A stretch of 64,000 nt of DNA, from the NCBI GenBank assembly GCA_921293015.1, contig OV121083.1, positions 26,218,908 to 26,282,907 of the forward strand. The letters are read 5' to 3'. Below the pieces are notes generated by a model. That model was not told the origin of the DNA, searched no databases, and was given only the letters and a program-made list of their open reading frames with translations. How positions within the stretch are numbered: the first letter of the stretch is position 1; the number at the start of each line of letters is the position of its first letter. Of this stretch, positions 37,850-50,378 are shown piece by piece. This DNA comes from Phorcus lineatus. Lineage: Eukaryota > Mollusca > Gastropoda > Trochida > Trochidae. A program made the translations under genes and the position numbers.

Positions 37850-40800
37850 TATATTTAGGGAGTTCCAAAGACAGGCAGCAGCAAATGAAAATGATCTTGC
37901 ACTATCTGTTTATATTTCCAATAGGGGTTTTTGAACCCCTTCCCCCCTTGGTCTGTCACTGAGCTTGGTTTTCTTCTGGGCTGGAAGTCTACATACATAC
38001 ATCTACCAGTTTCCTGACTCCTTAAGATAAAACCTACTAAAGAAGACGATTTACCTTTCTCGTCGAAGGGTGAAGGCGGCATCAGTCCCTCCTGGTCACA
38101 CAGCACCTCCCTCAGCTCAGACTCCAGCAGTCCGGCGGCGCTGGCCTCCAGCAGACATAGAGTAGCCACTAGCAGGTTTCCTCCACTCTCTCGCTCCATC
38201 CTGGATAACAGCTGCTCCAGCAGGCTGCAATAGCACGAATCTCCCTTTTACTGAAGTGATTGTAACTCAATGTCAAAACAATGGGCAAAAGGCATCCTCA
38301 GCACTGTAGGCTTTGTTAAATAAGTCACTGGACATTCATGTAACTGAAGTGACTGCACAAATGGACATTGTACTCACTTTAGAAGGCCATCAGATAACTC
38401 TGCTATCTTCTCCGAGATCTGGTCGCGATCGTCGAGTAAACTGAGCTCCTCACACGCGACTGAGAGCCACAGCGGGTTCTCAGACGACTGTTTGTCTAGC
38501 AGCTGCAGCAGCTGACTCTCGGGAAGACACTTGTCGTATCGCCGCAACATGTCACACACAATGCTCTGGAGAAGGGAGAGGGGGGTAAATGAGCAGGGTA
38601 ATTCTAGGTATAGTCCTAAACTCCCAATTCATAATAATCTGTAAATAATTCTATTCAGCTCTGTAGCTTATCACTCTTTAGATCATTAATTATCTGCAGT
38701 TGAATACTAACAAGAAATTAACAAGTTTATACGATATAATTTAACATCAACAATCATGCAAGTGGAATCTGCTTGTCAATGTTTGTCTACACAAGATATC
38801 TAAACAATATTTTTACATTCTAGTGACTCTAATTTTTATGCAAAAAGTTCAGCAAACAAATGACAAAACTCGCTTGATTTGTGTGTTTAAGGGTGATATC
38901 CAGCCTTACACTGACACATGAGGTAAGAGACGTACAGTGTCAACTTGAACAAGAAATTTTCATAATGGGCTGCTGCATACGCAGCGTACGTAATGAAAGG
39001 TGGCGATAAAGTGATTAAAATTTTAGTGACAGACTTGGGTTAAACCATGGTCGATATAAACATAGTCAATCCAGCATGCATTTTTAAACTTTGGCATAAT
39101 CATGATTATCATAAAAACAGCAGCAATTGTTCACTTTAAATAAAAGTAAAATGCTTAACATACTGACCTTGCGTGACTCGTGGTCAAGGGGTTTGATATG
39201 AAGCTCAATTGGTTTTGTTTCCCTCATCATTAGGGCATTGTGATGGTCTGTGTTTGTTATCATTGAAAATATACACCGCACTTGGGGAGACAGTTTCCGT
39301 GGCAACCAGCTGAGCACTCTCGCTGCCTGATCTTCTCCGAACTTGAAAACAAGCATCAAATACTGCATAACAGCATTTTATCATATAAAAGAATAAAAAG
39401 TTTACAGACAAAAACCTGACAGATGAAGGACGGTATGCTGATACTGGCTGAAATATTGCCCAAGCGGCGTTAAACAATAACTCTCTTACACGCAACAACA
39501 GCCATGGGACAACAACCATTGCAATAGCTCATCTGGCCTTATGAGCTTGATAAACTAAAACATTTAAAACCAACATCAAAAAAGGTGTAACTTCAGAGAA
39601 ATATTCCAAGCTTCAGCTTTGGTAAAATCATCAATACAAATTATTAGTCAACAAGAAAATATCAAACAAGCAATTTATATTCAGTAGATGACTTAGACAT
39701 AGAAAATTGAATAATATATAAGCATACTTAAAATGAAAGAGACTGTCTTGAGTACCTGATTAACAGCATCAATGAAGATTATGAGTGGTCTTGTGTTGGG
39801 GTTGGACAACACACTACAGCACATCTGGGCAGTGGCATCAAGATCCTTCGGCATATTGCTGGAATCCTGGAACACACAGACAAGGACAATTTAAAGGCAC
39901 TATACCACGGCTTTTACTGAATATTACTGAAATGTTCAAACTCTCCCCTCTTCATCAAAGTTTATTTAGGATATAAAATCATGTGTGGGTACAACATCTC
40001 ATTACTCAATCGTATTAACCATAGCCGTATAAAGGTAGCTTCTTTAAAGCAAACCCCTCATGAATCCATTTAAATGTATACACCTTTCAATAGTTTGATT
40101 TAGGAAAACAGCTTTAAATAGCTTAAAGAACTCTATGTCTCGTTAAAGAACTCCTATTATTGATTAAAAGAGGATTGTTTTTTAATTGGCAACATTAGTT
40201 TTCATTTTTTGAGATCTCTTCCCATAAGAATATTTATTACAGTGAAGACTAGAATTCCAACTCATGTTAGCTTCTCCTCTAATTTTTATAAGACAGAAAA
40301 TGACCTGAGATTATACACAATATTTGAGTTGATAAAGGCAGAATGGTTCTGCATTGCAATCTCTCACCGCAAGGCGATTTTGAAAGAATCATTAAATATG
40401 GACCGCCTGTAACACAGCTTACAAGAGGATCTAGGGAGGGAATGCTTTCAGGAAGATGGAACATATACAAAAACTGTGTACTGACCTTAGCTGCTTCTAC
40501 CTCACGGAGAAGTCTCTTCAGCATGGGCTCAAGGTAGGTGGAGCCTGGCACCGCCCCCACAAAATGGTAGAACACATGCCACGCCCTTCCCCCCTCACTA
40601 CAACAGGGAGCCAAGACATTGGCATACTTTCATGAATTCAAGTTTGACAGTTTCAATTTAGGATTTGGTTGAAAACAAAGAATTCAAAATCAAATCATAC
40701 AATAATGACAGTTGTTATTTACTATATATGTATCCAAACTGGCAAAGGGATTGTCCTTCTGTAGAGAATGTGCTTGTAGAGAAAGAATCAAGACCAAAGC

Positions 40801-43800
40801 AAAGCAACAAAAATATATGTTATACTTGGGTCTATATTGAATATCCGATCTAAATCTATGAAGATCCTTTACTGCTTAAAATGATCTCATCATGGATGAT
40901 TTCATTTCAATTAGGAATTGCATATATAAGGTTTTTATGACACAAAAGTTACTAATGTGTTAAACATACACAAATAATCAACATAACTTTACTCACCCAT
41001 GAATTTCTCCCTTCTCCACCTTATTGATAAGTACGTCGGCTGCCTTACACAAAATAGAAGATTTACCACAACCTGGACTACCGAGCAACAGCAAAGGCAC
41101 ATCTTTGTCTTCCCGTAAAATATAATCTTCAATCTGTGAATAAATACGATTCTAATGTACAGAATGTGCATTTAAAGTCGGCAACATTTAATTTTTTATC
41201 AAAATTCCTTTTTAATGTGCAACTATTTGTAAATCCCAAACAAGCTAAATGAATGCTACCGGGGCCTCCTTTCACAAATCGTAAGTCCTTAAGGTAACTT
41301 TAGTGCAATGTTAAAGAATGGGAGTTAAGGTTACTTTGTGAAAGGAGGCCCAGGTACATAGAACCAATCAGAAACAGTAAATTTGATTTTGAACATCAAT
41401 GAAGCGTAAGTGGCGAGGTAAGGTCAAACGCATTCCATGTGCTCTTTATTAGTGGGATTTCCTTTTGGCTGAATTGATAGTGTCTAGCTCATAAACCGGA
41501 TGTCAAAGGTTGGAAACCCAGTAGATGTTCTAATTTGAATGTTGACTCCTGTTTCTTATTCTAGAGCCATAGCAATTCCGCTGGCACACTATATCCCTAT
41601 ACAAAGGGAGGTAGCAAATCAAAAAAACACTCATTTTAATATCTATCTAAATCATTAGTGTCCCAAGTCATGACACACAACAGACACCATGATTACCTTT
41701 TGTACAACTTCATTTCTCCCCAGGACGACTTGACTCTTCTGCCGCAGGAAGTCCCGATGCGCGGCGTGTACGAAGCTGTCTGGGTGGTTGGACATCACAG
41801 GCTCCTCCCCGCAGTAGTCATACGCTATACGCTGCTTCAAGAAGTCGATAATCTGGAGAAAAGGGAGATATTATCTCATCTGATAATGACAACAAGCAGT
41901 CAGGTATATCCCACGCCAAGGGGCAAAAGTGTGAAATATACTGAACTCTTATACATCACATTTTTAATTGAAAATTTCGTAAGCAGATTATTATTAATTC
42001 AGAAGATGATTGTTTAGGATCCTTAGTTTCATTATGCTTAGCTATTAACTTTTACGGTACAACCTTGGAAACAGTATTGGACCATGCCTGGATCGTTTCA
42101 AACAGGTTGCTCTTGCAAAATACAAGAGTGTGTTTCTGACTGGACCAAAGAGTCAAGTTGGCCATCCTGTTTTGTTTTACACACTCTCAAATCAGAAAAT
42201 GATCTCAACCTTATTTTCTCAACCAAAATCAAACACAAATGTATTGCTAGAATATCAAGTCTATAGTTAATGCACATAACTACCTAACCACCAAACAAAA
42301 TATATATATAGTGATGAATTTATTGCACAAGTCTCACAGCATTGATGTACTGTCAGCAAGTGTAACAAAGTCTTGTTTTATCTGAAGTGTCTCACCTCTT
42401 GTTTAAGATCCTCAGCCAAGGAAACCTGAGGACGTTTCTTGTGGTCAATACCTTTATATCCACACTTGTAGTGCTTCAGGCGAGTTGGCTGTAAGTGTCA
42501 AGTATGATTTTCGGTTTTCACTCACAACAAGTTAACTACTTGAATATCAAAAGACTTGTTGCAGAACATTTTCTAACAAAACGGTTTCTCAAATCATATG
42601 TTGTCACATAGCCTCTGTTACAATTGTGCCTTATTTCTTGAATCTTTCAAAATCCCCTTTGGATCAAAGCCTTATTTCTAACCAATCCCATATAAATATA
42701 TGTGCACAAGGTAGAGGTAGAGGTAGAGGAACTTTAGTCCCTTGATGATAAAGGGAACAGAACATTACTCTGACATTACCAGTTATAAAATTAATTCATA
42801 AAGAAAATAATAATTCACTTGTCAATTTTACAAAAGAACCGATTTCTATCTCGGTCTTACTTGATATGAGGAGAAGATAATTTAAACCTATTTATTACAT
42901 ACATTTGAGTTGTAATCAATGAAAACGACATATGGCAAATTCAATGAATTCTTTTGATTTGTACTCACGGGAAATTTCTGAGATATCTTGTCGTGAGGAC
43001 CACATATTTTTTCTGACGCGGATGTTTTCTGTACAAAATATTTCTGTTCTTCCTCTGGGACAGATTCCAAAAAAGAATCATCTCGAATAAGAAAAATAGC
43101 TGAAATAGCAGAAAAACATCACACTTGAAAAAAGTGACATCACCAATTCACAAAATATAATAAGAGAGATTATGAAAAGAGACAACTATTCCCATTGAAA
43201 TTTTTTTTCTGTTTTTTTCTGTTGTTAAGTGACAAACATGTTTTTCTCAAAATTTGCCCAAAACATGGAGAAATTGCGTAGCACAAGCATATCATTTTTC
43301 AGCCATAATCAAAGCAAAAAAAAGAACGACCATGTGCATCAACATTTTTTCTAAAAATAAGATTTGATAAAAATTCATTCATTACCAAAAAGATTTCTGA
43401 ATAGCAAATTTTGTTACTGTGAACATACAAAACATTTTGGAGTAGATCCGATTTCTTCATTATAACACAGCAGAACGAGATGGAGTAGACATGTACATCG
43501 AGGCATCATGTACGTTCTCAATATACAATTTTTATCCTGGAATGGAGTCAGACTTCACAAAGAATGAAATCTGTACCACACTTGTGGTCATATTAACTGA
43601 ATATTTGTCAAAGTCCTACACAAACTTTACAAGATTTATTCTAGGAAACATAGACGAGCAAGAATTTTTTGATAACAAAACGATAACATTTTTTATTGTG
43701 AACACACTAAATGTTTCACAGCATATGCTCACTTCTTCATCAAGACTACTATATAACTACTTTGTACTTATATAGGGCTGAAGAGTGTATAAAGGGAGAT

Positions 43801-46735
43801 AACTCACAGTTGAGATTGTCCTCCCTGTAGGCCCCGTACAGCACCTGAAGATCCTCCACCAGCAGACCATATGCCTCGATGTAGTCCTCAATTACCTCGT
43901 CCGCGTACTCCCCCCACATTGGCACCCACCCGATAGACTCGCTGAAAGATTTAATATAGATATGGGAATATGTCCTAGTGACCTTAATTCATTGGCACCC
44001 ACTACTTAAACTCGCTTCAAAGTTAAAAAGTAGCATGGAATGAGGAACTTAAATCCACAAGGTGATACATGTTTGTTAGGAGAATATATATCACCAATGA
44101 CATTGAGAGTTTCATTTCCTTTGCACCCCATGCCCCATTTTGGCACTCACATGATAGACTGCAAAGTAGAAACAACTAACAAGAACAAAACTTGTCAGAA
44201 CATGCTGACACAGGTATGTTACGACTGTTTCACAATCAAACATTCTGTGAACAGAGTCGTTTTTACATTCAAAGGAAAATATATTTGAAGATTGCTGGCA
44301 TAGGTACCTGGTGATGTTGATGAAGAGGGGCATAATGTTGTTGTAGTAGCAGTTTTCGATACTTGTCTGTGCTCTCTCCATCTCCCCGACATCTCGTCTG
44401 TCTGGGTGCCGTCCTCCCTGCACATTTGTTCAGTGTCAACAAGTCATTAACTTCAAATTAGTCACAGGATACACACAGACACACAGTCACAGGTCCTACC
44501 ACATTTTTTGAAAATTGTTTTGAAAAGAAGAAAACTTATTGGTGATTTTTTTTATTGCAGCATCTTGTATTATGTTGGTTTGAGTAACTGACTAACAGTT
44601 GTGATAATTTACTTTTATACAAGTATGGATAAATTATCGATAAGAAAATACAAATCTTCACTAGCAAGATTACGTTGCTCTTCTCATGATTTATATATTG
44701 AAACTGAGAGATACCAAGGAATCTTAAGAGAAAACAGAATCTGTCAAATGTGTGATCAAAATATTTTTATGTGTTTGCCCAGCATATATTTCTTTAAGAA
44801 TTATGTATATAAAGAAATATTGTTATAAGCACCCTGATATTAATAAGTTTATATCTCTTATGAATAACCAAAGTAAATCTCATTTAGAAAATTTGTCCAT
44901 TTATATACACAAAGTGTTTATGTTTAGAAAGAATGTGTTACTACCTGTAAATGTATAACTATGTACTACAGGCCTGTGCCCTCTCAGTATGGAAATAAAA
45001 CAGAGATTCAAATAAAACAGAGACTAACAGTTGTGATAATTGACTTTTATACAAGTATGGATAATTTATCCTTTATAGACAGTAAGTGTATAAATCAGAA
45101 TGGTTTAAGTTTCATAAAAGTGTCTAACTTCAGAGGGACACGTTTTCGTTATTACTCAACTTATTCATAGATTATTGTGCAGCAGAGACGGGGAGCAAGT
45201 CTGATTGACATTCAACTTTTTGTAAGAGTCTCAGATGATGAGTTACAGAAACTGATAAAAGAGTCATTGTTCTGTACACATGTGAACACTAGCTTTGTAT
45301 TTCCTTACCAAGAGATAATTGCCCTTCTTCATATTTCATGAAAATGAAACATCAGTGTTTCTAGAACAGGGAAGAACTTCACTATTAATCATGAAACCAG
45401 TGAACCAGTTATCACAGCAGCAAACTAATACTGCTAGCTTCTCCTGTATTCCGGTCGGCCACAAAGGCAACACAGACCTACCGAATCGACATTTTGATTT
45501 GAAGTTTTAGAACCGCCTACCCATTTGATTCCATGTTCTATGAGATTAAGTCTCTTCTGTTCGCACCAGGCTCGGACTTCTGGCAATACCTGTAACACAA
45601 GCAGAAATTTGTTGAAATATAGATTTTTTTCTCTTTTAATTTGTACTAACTTACCAATTTATGCATAAGGTCTGCTTATGTCTTATTTCCTTCTCTAGAG
45701 TTTTTGTTTTAAAGGCACTATAGAAGAGGTAATTGTAGATGAAAAAGATATCAGGTGTTCATGCTTTTGCAAATATAGGCTATTAATTATACATAAATAA
45801 TATAAAGACCATTAGAAAAAAACAGCTAAGAATTTTAATGATCAGACAATTATTGATTTGCAAAATTGGAGAAAATACAACAATGATTCATGTACTGTAT
45901 ATAATTTAACTTTGCCCGCCAAAAGAGTTACACCCTGTTCCCCCTTTAAGCTTAATATCGGTAGTAATCTAATATACTATCAACTAGTATGTTTAAAAAA
46001 AGACATACTACATTTGATGCATATCTACATACATACATACTTGACACTACATCTACAAACAACATACATACATGTGTGAAATTCAACAAATGAAAAATAT
46101 TTAATTTCCTTGTCATGGGGTGCATTCAAGAAGGAATCTAAGGTCATCAAGGACTTAATGTTTTGATGCTTTTCACAAACAATCCACACTTGAATTGAAA
46201 CTTGTTAATAACCCAATTAAACGGCTTGATAAGAGATAATTGACTTGTTTTGAAACTGTCAGCCCAAAACAGTTCCTTACAACGCATGTGCTTTTGAAAT
46301 TATAATGAAAACCTTCCTTTACGATGGGGTGTGACTACAAAAGTGTGAGCTTGGAGCTGCAATGTAAAATTCCTTGAAGCAAGAATGAAGATTAACACAT
46401 ATTTTGAGAAATTAGCAGGTCCAATCCTTGTAGCAATTATATTGGTTTAATCTAATCAAGGGCAGATAATTTCAGAAGAGATTTTCCTGATGAAAAGTGC
46501 CATTGGTGATAAAGTGAAGAGCTACAAACATTCAGCTCTGCATAACGGAGAATGTTAAGAAGGACAAATGTTCTTTGTTTATAACATAAAGTGTCTGAAA
46601 TTATCTTACCTCTCTTCGGATTATCTCCCTTTCTGCGAAGAACTCATCTGTGTAGGAGGTAATAAAGAGTTTGACGTTGATGATCTCGTTCCCCGATTGT
46701 TTGGAAGGAGAGTCAATAGGGGCGGCGCATGCCAT
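32074..46735 (-). CDS. DUF4062-like / NACHT / TPR STAND NTPase, 21 exons, 1185 aa
   Basis: Exons, 5' to 3' on the minus strand (high-low): 46735-46610, 45589-45521, 44417-44308, 43941-43808, 43099-42969, 42488-42396, 41852-41697, 41133-40997, 40597-40486, 39866-39756, 39341-39168, 38565-38378, 38224-38055, 37473-37302, 36880-36709, 36413-36285, 35990-35872, 35204-35072, 34532-34416, 33400-33176, 32853-32074. They total 3558 nt with unbroken phase and GT-AG ends. The start lies in a strong context (GCC ATG G) and directly precedes the conserved region. Domains: residues ~20-190 DUF4062-like (NVKLFITSYTDEFFAERE, SESIGWVPMWGEY, SIFLIRDDSFL); 291-299 Walker A GSPGCGKSS; 383-393 Walker B PLIIFIDAVNQ; ~400-725 helical linker; ~729-1000 TPR-like repeats (HYEALELLKTAMKIEE, ALKIFQEL, YKKAYEYFKKWARVSEEI followed by LGPDHPKT); ~1008-1185 acidic disordered tail. 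Such proteins are nucleotide switches that assemble scaffolds. Nearest groups I recognise are nephrocystin-3, TTC41 and TEP1; orthology is not settled. Function (ciliary or immune) is not shown by sequence. Confidence 0.9.
37798..37848. repeat. (TAG)n microsatellite
   Basis: About 17 perfect copies of AGT/TAG lie in the intron between exons 13 and 14 of the NACHT-TPR gene. The repeat ends 207 bp from the end of exon 13. Confidence 0.95.
39756..39866 (-). CDS. Exon 10: Walker B exon of the NACHT domain
   Basis: It encodes residues 357-393 in phase 0 on both sides. The end reads RPLIIFIDAVNQ: four hydrophobic residues, Asp, Ala and the polar pair NQ, which is the Walker B strand of this NACHT group (compare the D-x-[ILV]-[DN]-Q pattern in nephrocystin-3-like proteins). 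The following exon (39341-39168) continues FGEDQAARVLSWLPRKLSPQVRCIFSM; LSWLP.KL....R.IFS is the usual sensor-side strand. With both P-loop and Walker B residues kept, the NTPase looks catalytically competent. Confidence 0.92.
40997..41133 (-). CDS. Exon 8: Walker A (P-loop) exon of the NACHT domain
   Basis: This exon encodes residues 274-318 plus two bases. It reads a short helix, the strand VPLLLLG, then SPGCGKSS (GxxGxGKS type; Lys297 would bind phosphates), then a helix ILCKAADVLINK. The acceptor is TTCACAG and the donor GG|GTGAGT. The next exon (40597-40486) must use acceptor TAG|TGAGGGG to keep frame; that gives GEGGRAWHVFYHFVG, the expected NACHT strand 2. The neighbouring GAG acceptor 6 bp downstream would break the frame, so the choice is supported by both phase and protein. 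Confidence 0.93.
41262..41351. mobile_element. 90-bp hairpin element in intron 7
   Basis: GGGCCTCCTTTCACAAA opens the element and TTTGTGAAAGGAGGCCC closes it, a perfect 17-bp inverted repeat. The inner arms continue partly (TTAAGGTAACTTT / AGTTAAGGTTACTTT). It is too short to code and looks like a tiny MITE. Confidence 0.7.
43808..46735 (-). CDS. Exons 1-4: DUF4062-like N-terminal region of the NACHT-TPR protein
   Basis: Exons 1 (46735-46610), 2 (45589-45521), 3 (44417-44308) and 4 (43941-43808) encode residues 1-147. The N terminus starts MACAAPIDSPSKQSG and then gives a beta strand NVKLFITS followed by the helix FFAEREIIRREVLPEVRAW. Next come LIEHGIKWG, a switch to GRHPDRRDVGEMERAQ, and the strand NNIMPLFINIT with SIGWVP. 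This strand-helix pattern (ITS-ERE, later GW.P) is the signature of DUF4062-type domains that precede NACHT domains in animal STAND proteins. Exon 5 adds SIFLIRDDSFLESVP, which fits the next strand. The domain call is from motif resemblance; a profile search would settle it. Intron 2 contains a decayed LINE (44585-44958). Confidence 0.8.
44585..44958 (+). pseudogene. Decayed LINE ORF tail in intron 2 of the NACHT-TPR gene
   Basis: The frame from 44627 reads LSIRKYKSSLARLRCSSHDL, then IETERYQGILRENRICQMC. The reading then shifts frame near 44760 to PAYISLRIMYIKKYCYKHPD, ending IHKVFMFRKN. 'R.SLARLRCSSH.L.IE..R..G..R..R.C..C' is the C-terminal zinc-knuckle-like tail after the reverse transcriptase in a non-LTR family. 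It lies antisense to the host gene and carries at least one frameshift. Confidence 0.65.
44588..45071 (+). repeat. Partial direct repeat flanking the LINE relic
   Basis: GACTAACAGTTGTGATAATT.ACTTTTATACAAGTATGGATAA occurs near 44588-44636 and again near 45023-45071, about 435 bp apart. The copies differ by a few bases. It may be two stacked copies of the same LINE fragment. Confidence 0.8.
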
Positions 46736-49657
46736 GGCTGCATATCAGTTCTCTCATTCCTATCAATTCAACGAAATAAGGATTTCATTTACATTTGAAA
46801 GTAAAGAAATAATGGTTTGAATCAACAAAATAATAAACACTAATGTTATCAAATTTAGAATTTCACTTACAACATATTAACAAAACATCTTCACATGTTT
46901 ATTTTGATATGGAGATTATTCAAAGTTTGAATTGAAAATTGTGTTGATGTCAAAATTGTCTTTTCATATTTGTTAATTATAGTTGAATAAACAGATGAAA
47001 TTATAAGATGTAGTTCAAAACCTTAGAAAGACAATCTTTTTTGTAATTCTATGAAATTTTAATAATGATCAGAGAGGTGAAAGGTTTTGGATGTATCTTA
47101 AAACTAGATGTAATTTTCCCATTCCCTAACGGAGGAGTTAGGGGATGCAAGCATTACATCTAGTTATACCTAGATTTTCAATGTATTGATAGGACCTTAG
47201 GTTTGGTACATAAACAAAGCCATACAAACACTACAGTATGTAGCAATTTCACGATGAGACAAAGTTGTTCTAATGAGGAACCAGATGAGTTTGCTGTTCA
47301 AAACATGTATGTTCACACTAAAAAGAGCTGCTAGCCAGCGCAACATGTCAGCTGTTAGTAACACAAATGCTGAGGCTGTTGCTTTTCTCCTGAACATTAC
47401 TTTCATCTTTTATTTTTTTAATTATACTTAGCAGTAGGGAGAAGCATTAAGGTTAGTACTGACTCAGGAAATGTGTTTGTAACCAATCCTATCACCTTTA
47501 ACAAATAGGTATACACATAAACATAACAAGGAATACCTATTAGGAACACAAGGAATATTCCTAGATTGTAGGTAAATTATAGATCTAAGTTCTCAAATTA
47601 CACCAATTATTTGCAAAATTAATATCACACTATGTATGATCAAAGTTATCTTGTTCATGATATACAAATTTATTGCCAGCAAAATCGCATTTTATATATA
47701 GAGAATACTAGACAAAGTCCTATTTAATAACATTTTTATGAAACAAGTGTGTGGTTTGATATTTTACGAGCAAAAGGGAGTTAGATACTGATACCGTTCA
47801 CAAGTTTCATAAAATGTGATTACAAAGGAGTTTTGTATTTTATTTATTACACGCTGAATCATATCAAAGAAAAAGTATGAAAATCACCGAGATTACCATG
47901 GCTGCCATGCCGCTAACATTGGGACGTCATGTGAGGTCAGTCAATATGCGATGTTATTACACAATGTGTACAAACATTGTAGATTTATTTAACGACAGTT
48001 CCTTCAATAGGTGATTAATAATATACAATTATAGACTGTTGATGAGGTCAAGACCTGTTTTCATAGACCCGAGGAAAGCAATATTTTATAGACCTGGCTT
48101 TCCTCGGGTCCATAAAAACAGGTATTGACCGAAGTCACCAGTCCATAATCGTTTTATCATGTTTAGAATTAAACGAAAAGAATAGAAAAAACTTAGACAG
48201 CAATTTGGATCAATTGTTCAACATGACGGTCAAATGGCGTCACGTTAACAATAGCATGACGTCATGTAACAACGGTTTGACGTCGTTATGTCTATTTCAA
48301 GTCAATATTGCTTTTGGTGGGACTCAGAGTGAAGTCAATATGCTTTTCTGTCGACTGACATGTGATCGCTTCTCAACCAATCAGATTGCCGGAAAAAAGA
48401 ACTGTTATTCCTTGACTTGGTATACAATCTTCAATTTTTTAATAAACTGGTAAACCACTAGTATTTCAATAACAGCATACCATAACAACAATATTTTCTT
48501 ATAGAAGTGTTCACTTTTAAATAATGTTAAATATGTTGATGGACCATAATAGCAAAAAGATTTAAATAATAAAAGTTTTAAGATTGTAAGTTATTCAGCA
48601 AGCTAAGTTTGTCTTTAACATCTTCTTATGTCCACAAATGTGGTTCAAGAAATGATACATTCATTGTGTTTACCAATATGAATATTTAGAAACCTTTGTT
48701 TACTACCAAAAAAAGGATGTAAAAATTCATAACTCTGCTTTACATTAAAAAATACTTATAAACAAGATTACAAAATTTTAAATAAGAAATATTTATTTTT
48801 AAATGGTCAATCCAAATGCACTGTGAGCAAGTACTTATTTCCAAAAATTCTGAAGATGTCAACAACATATCAAAACATTCATAATCTCTACTCAAACGAA
48901 GCGAAGTATCCTTATTTCTCAAAAATTCTATTTTCTGGTGTATCTGAAACTGACTTACACGAAAACTGTCAAAAAACAACGTTTTTGAGGTTCCTTATAA
49001 AACAATCGTTACCTTGAAAACACGAAAGTACACCATTTTGGATCTGTCTGCTTGCGACTCAAGACTCAACACTGAAGATTTCCTAAGTCTACAAGAGTTA
49101 TCGTTCTTGATCAGCAGGTGCCCGTTAGGAAATAATGGAAATTACAATTTATATTTTTTTACTTGATAATGTGCTTCAATAAAAATATTTTGTTACAAAA
49201 TATTTAGAGAAAATATAACTTTTCCTAAAACATTCGTTAAATGATATTAAGATAAGTTTCATTGCTAACGGTATGTTAAAATATGAAATTACCTAGTTCA
49301 TTTTTATGACAAATGGCAAAATATGTATATTTATAATTTATTTTTCATTTAACTAAAAACGTTCTCCATTTATAAAAGAAAATATTTGGCGTTTCTCGTC
49401 GAACACCACATGTATGTATTGAAGATTGAAATTTATGTTTTCACGTGTGGCGCATCCACGACATAAGAAGTAGAGTAGCCTTAAACATCATGTGTTATGC
49501 AATAATGTGCAGTTTTGCCCTGAATTAGTATAGTTAAATCCCATTTGAATGACAAAATCTTTGGAATGGGTGTGAATTATAATATAAAAATATTATTCAT
49601 GCATACTCTACTTTCATAAGATATATAGCCATATCTACTTTTATTAAGAGAGTACCC
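46736..49657. other. Upstream of the NACHT-TPR gene; no coding feature
   Basis: Any 5' UTR and promoter of the minus-strand gene would lie here. Apart from the foldback at 48.0-48.15 kb and scattered TGACGTCA-like words at 48215-48290, nothing can be assigned. Confidence 0.45.
48026..48151. mobile_element. 126-bp foldback (imperfect palindrome)
   Basis: The core arms ACCTGTTTTCATAGACCCG AGGAAAGC and GCTTTCCTCGGGTCCATAAA AACAGGT pair with about two mismatches. Pairing continues outward with lower identity (ATTATAGACTG against CAGTCCATAAT). The loop is about 15 bp. This looks like a small foldback element unrelated to the larger one at 50.5 kb. Confidence 0.7.
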
Positions 49658-50130
49658 TTAAAGGGTCACAGAGTATGTTGTTGGAGTAAAATATGCGAAA
49701 CTTCATAAATAGTGTTATTTAATCGAGAAATGGTGGCTATTTCCAAACATCAGCATCTAAGTGCTTATGAGGTCAGTATAGTGACAATAAAACAGGTTAA
49801 AGTCTCGATTTATGATCAAAAACTGGACAGTGACGCGCGTCAATGACTCAAACGTATTTCGGAAACTTATCTACATCAGACACAAATGTAGATATGGATT
49901 GGTAGTATCTATTTGGACTTTTAACTAATGAAGATGTAAAATGAACGCAGAATTTCGACGTCCTAACATTTATATGGCCGTTTTTCATTTATCATTGAAA
50001 ACGTAAATTGGAAATTGGGAGATAAAGGTGCGAGTTAGGTAGGCGATTTGAACTTAACTGAGGACATATGGTAATTTGGCTCTTGTGTAAGGCACATAAA
50101 AATCCTGAAACATACTCTGTGTCACTTTAA
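49658..50130 (+). mobile_element. TTAA-flanked MITE (family T1), copy B, intact
   Basis: It runs from TTAAAGGGTCACAGAGTATG to ACATACTCTGTGTCACTTTAA (473 bp). The terminal repeats pair over about 20 bp and TTAA is at both tips. It is the best full-length reference for the family in this window. It contains no open frame of note. Confidence 0.85.
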
Positions 50131-50378
50131 TATTGACATTCTTACAAGTTTAAATGATTGTTGAAAAATCATATGCAGAAGGAATATCTTAAAGCAAAAT
50201 GTGGTTTACGATTGGTTTATGTTATAACCAATAACAATTCACGGAGTTCTTTAGGTAATCTTGAACGAAAACCTGATTGCCATATTCATGGTTAAACCAC
50301 TGGTGTATTTATGAATGTATTGCAATCTGCATGTGACTAAAGGGACACTTTTAAAGTTGTCTTTTCTCCTTTTAAACA

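Noticed and set aside
40590..40597. Alternative acceptor GAG at the start of exon 9
   Set aside because: It is non-canonical (GAG) and would shift the frame; TAG six bases upstream keeps phase and the conserved FYHFVG strand.
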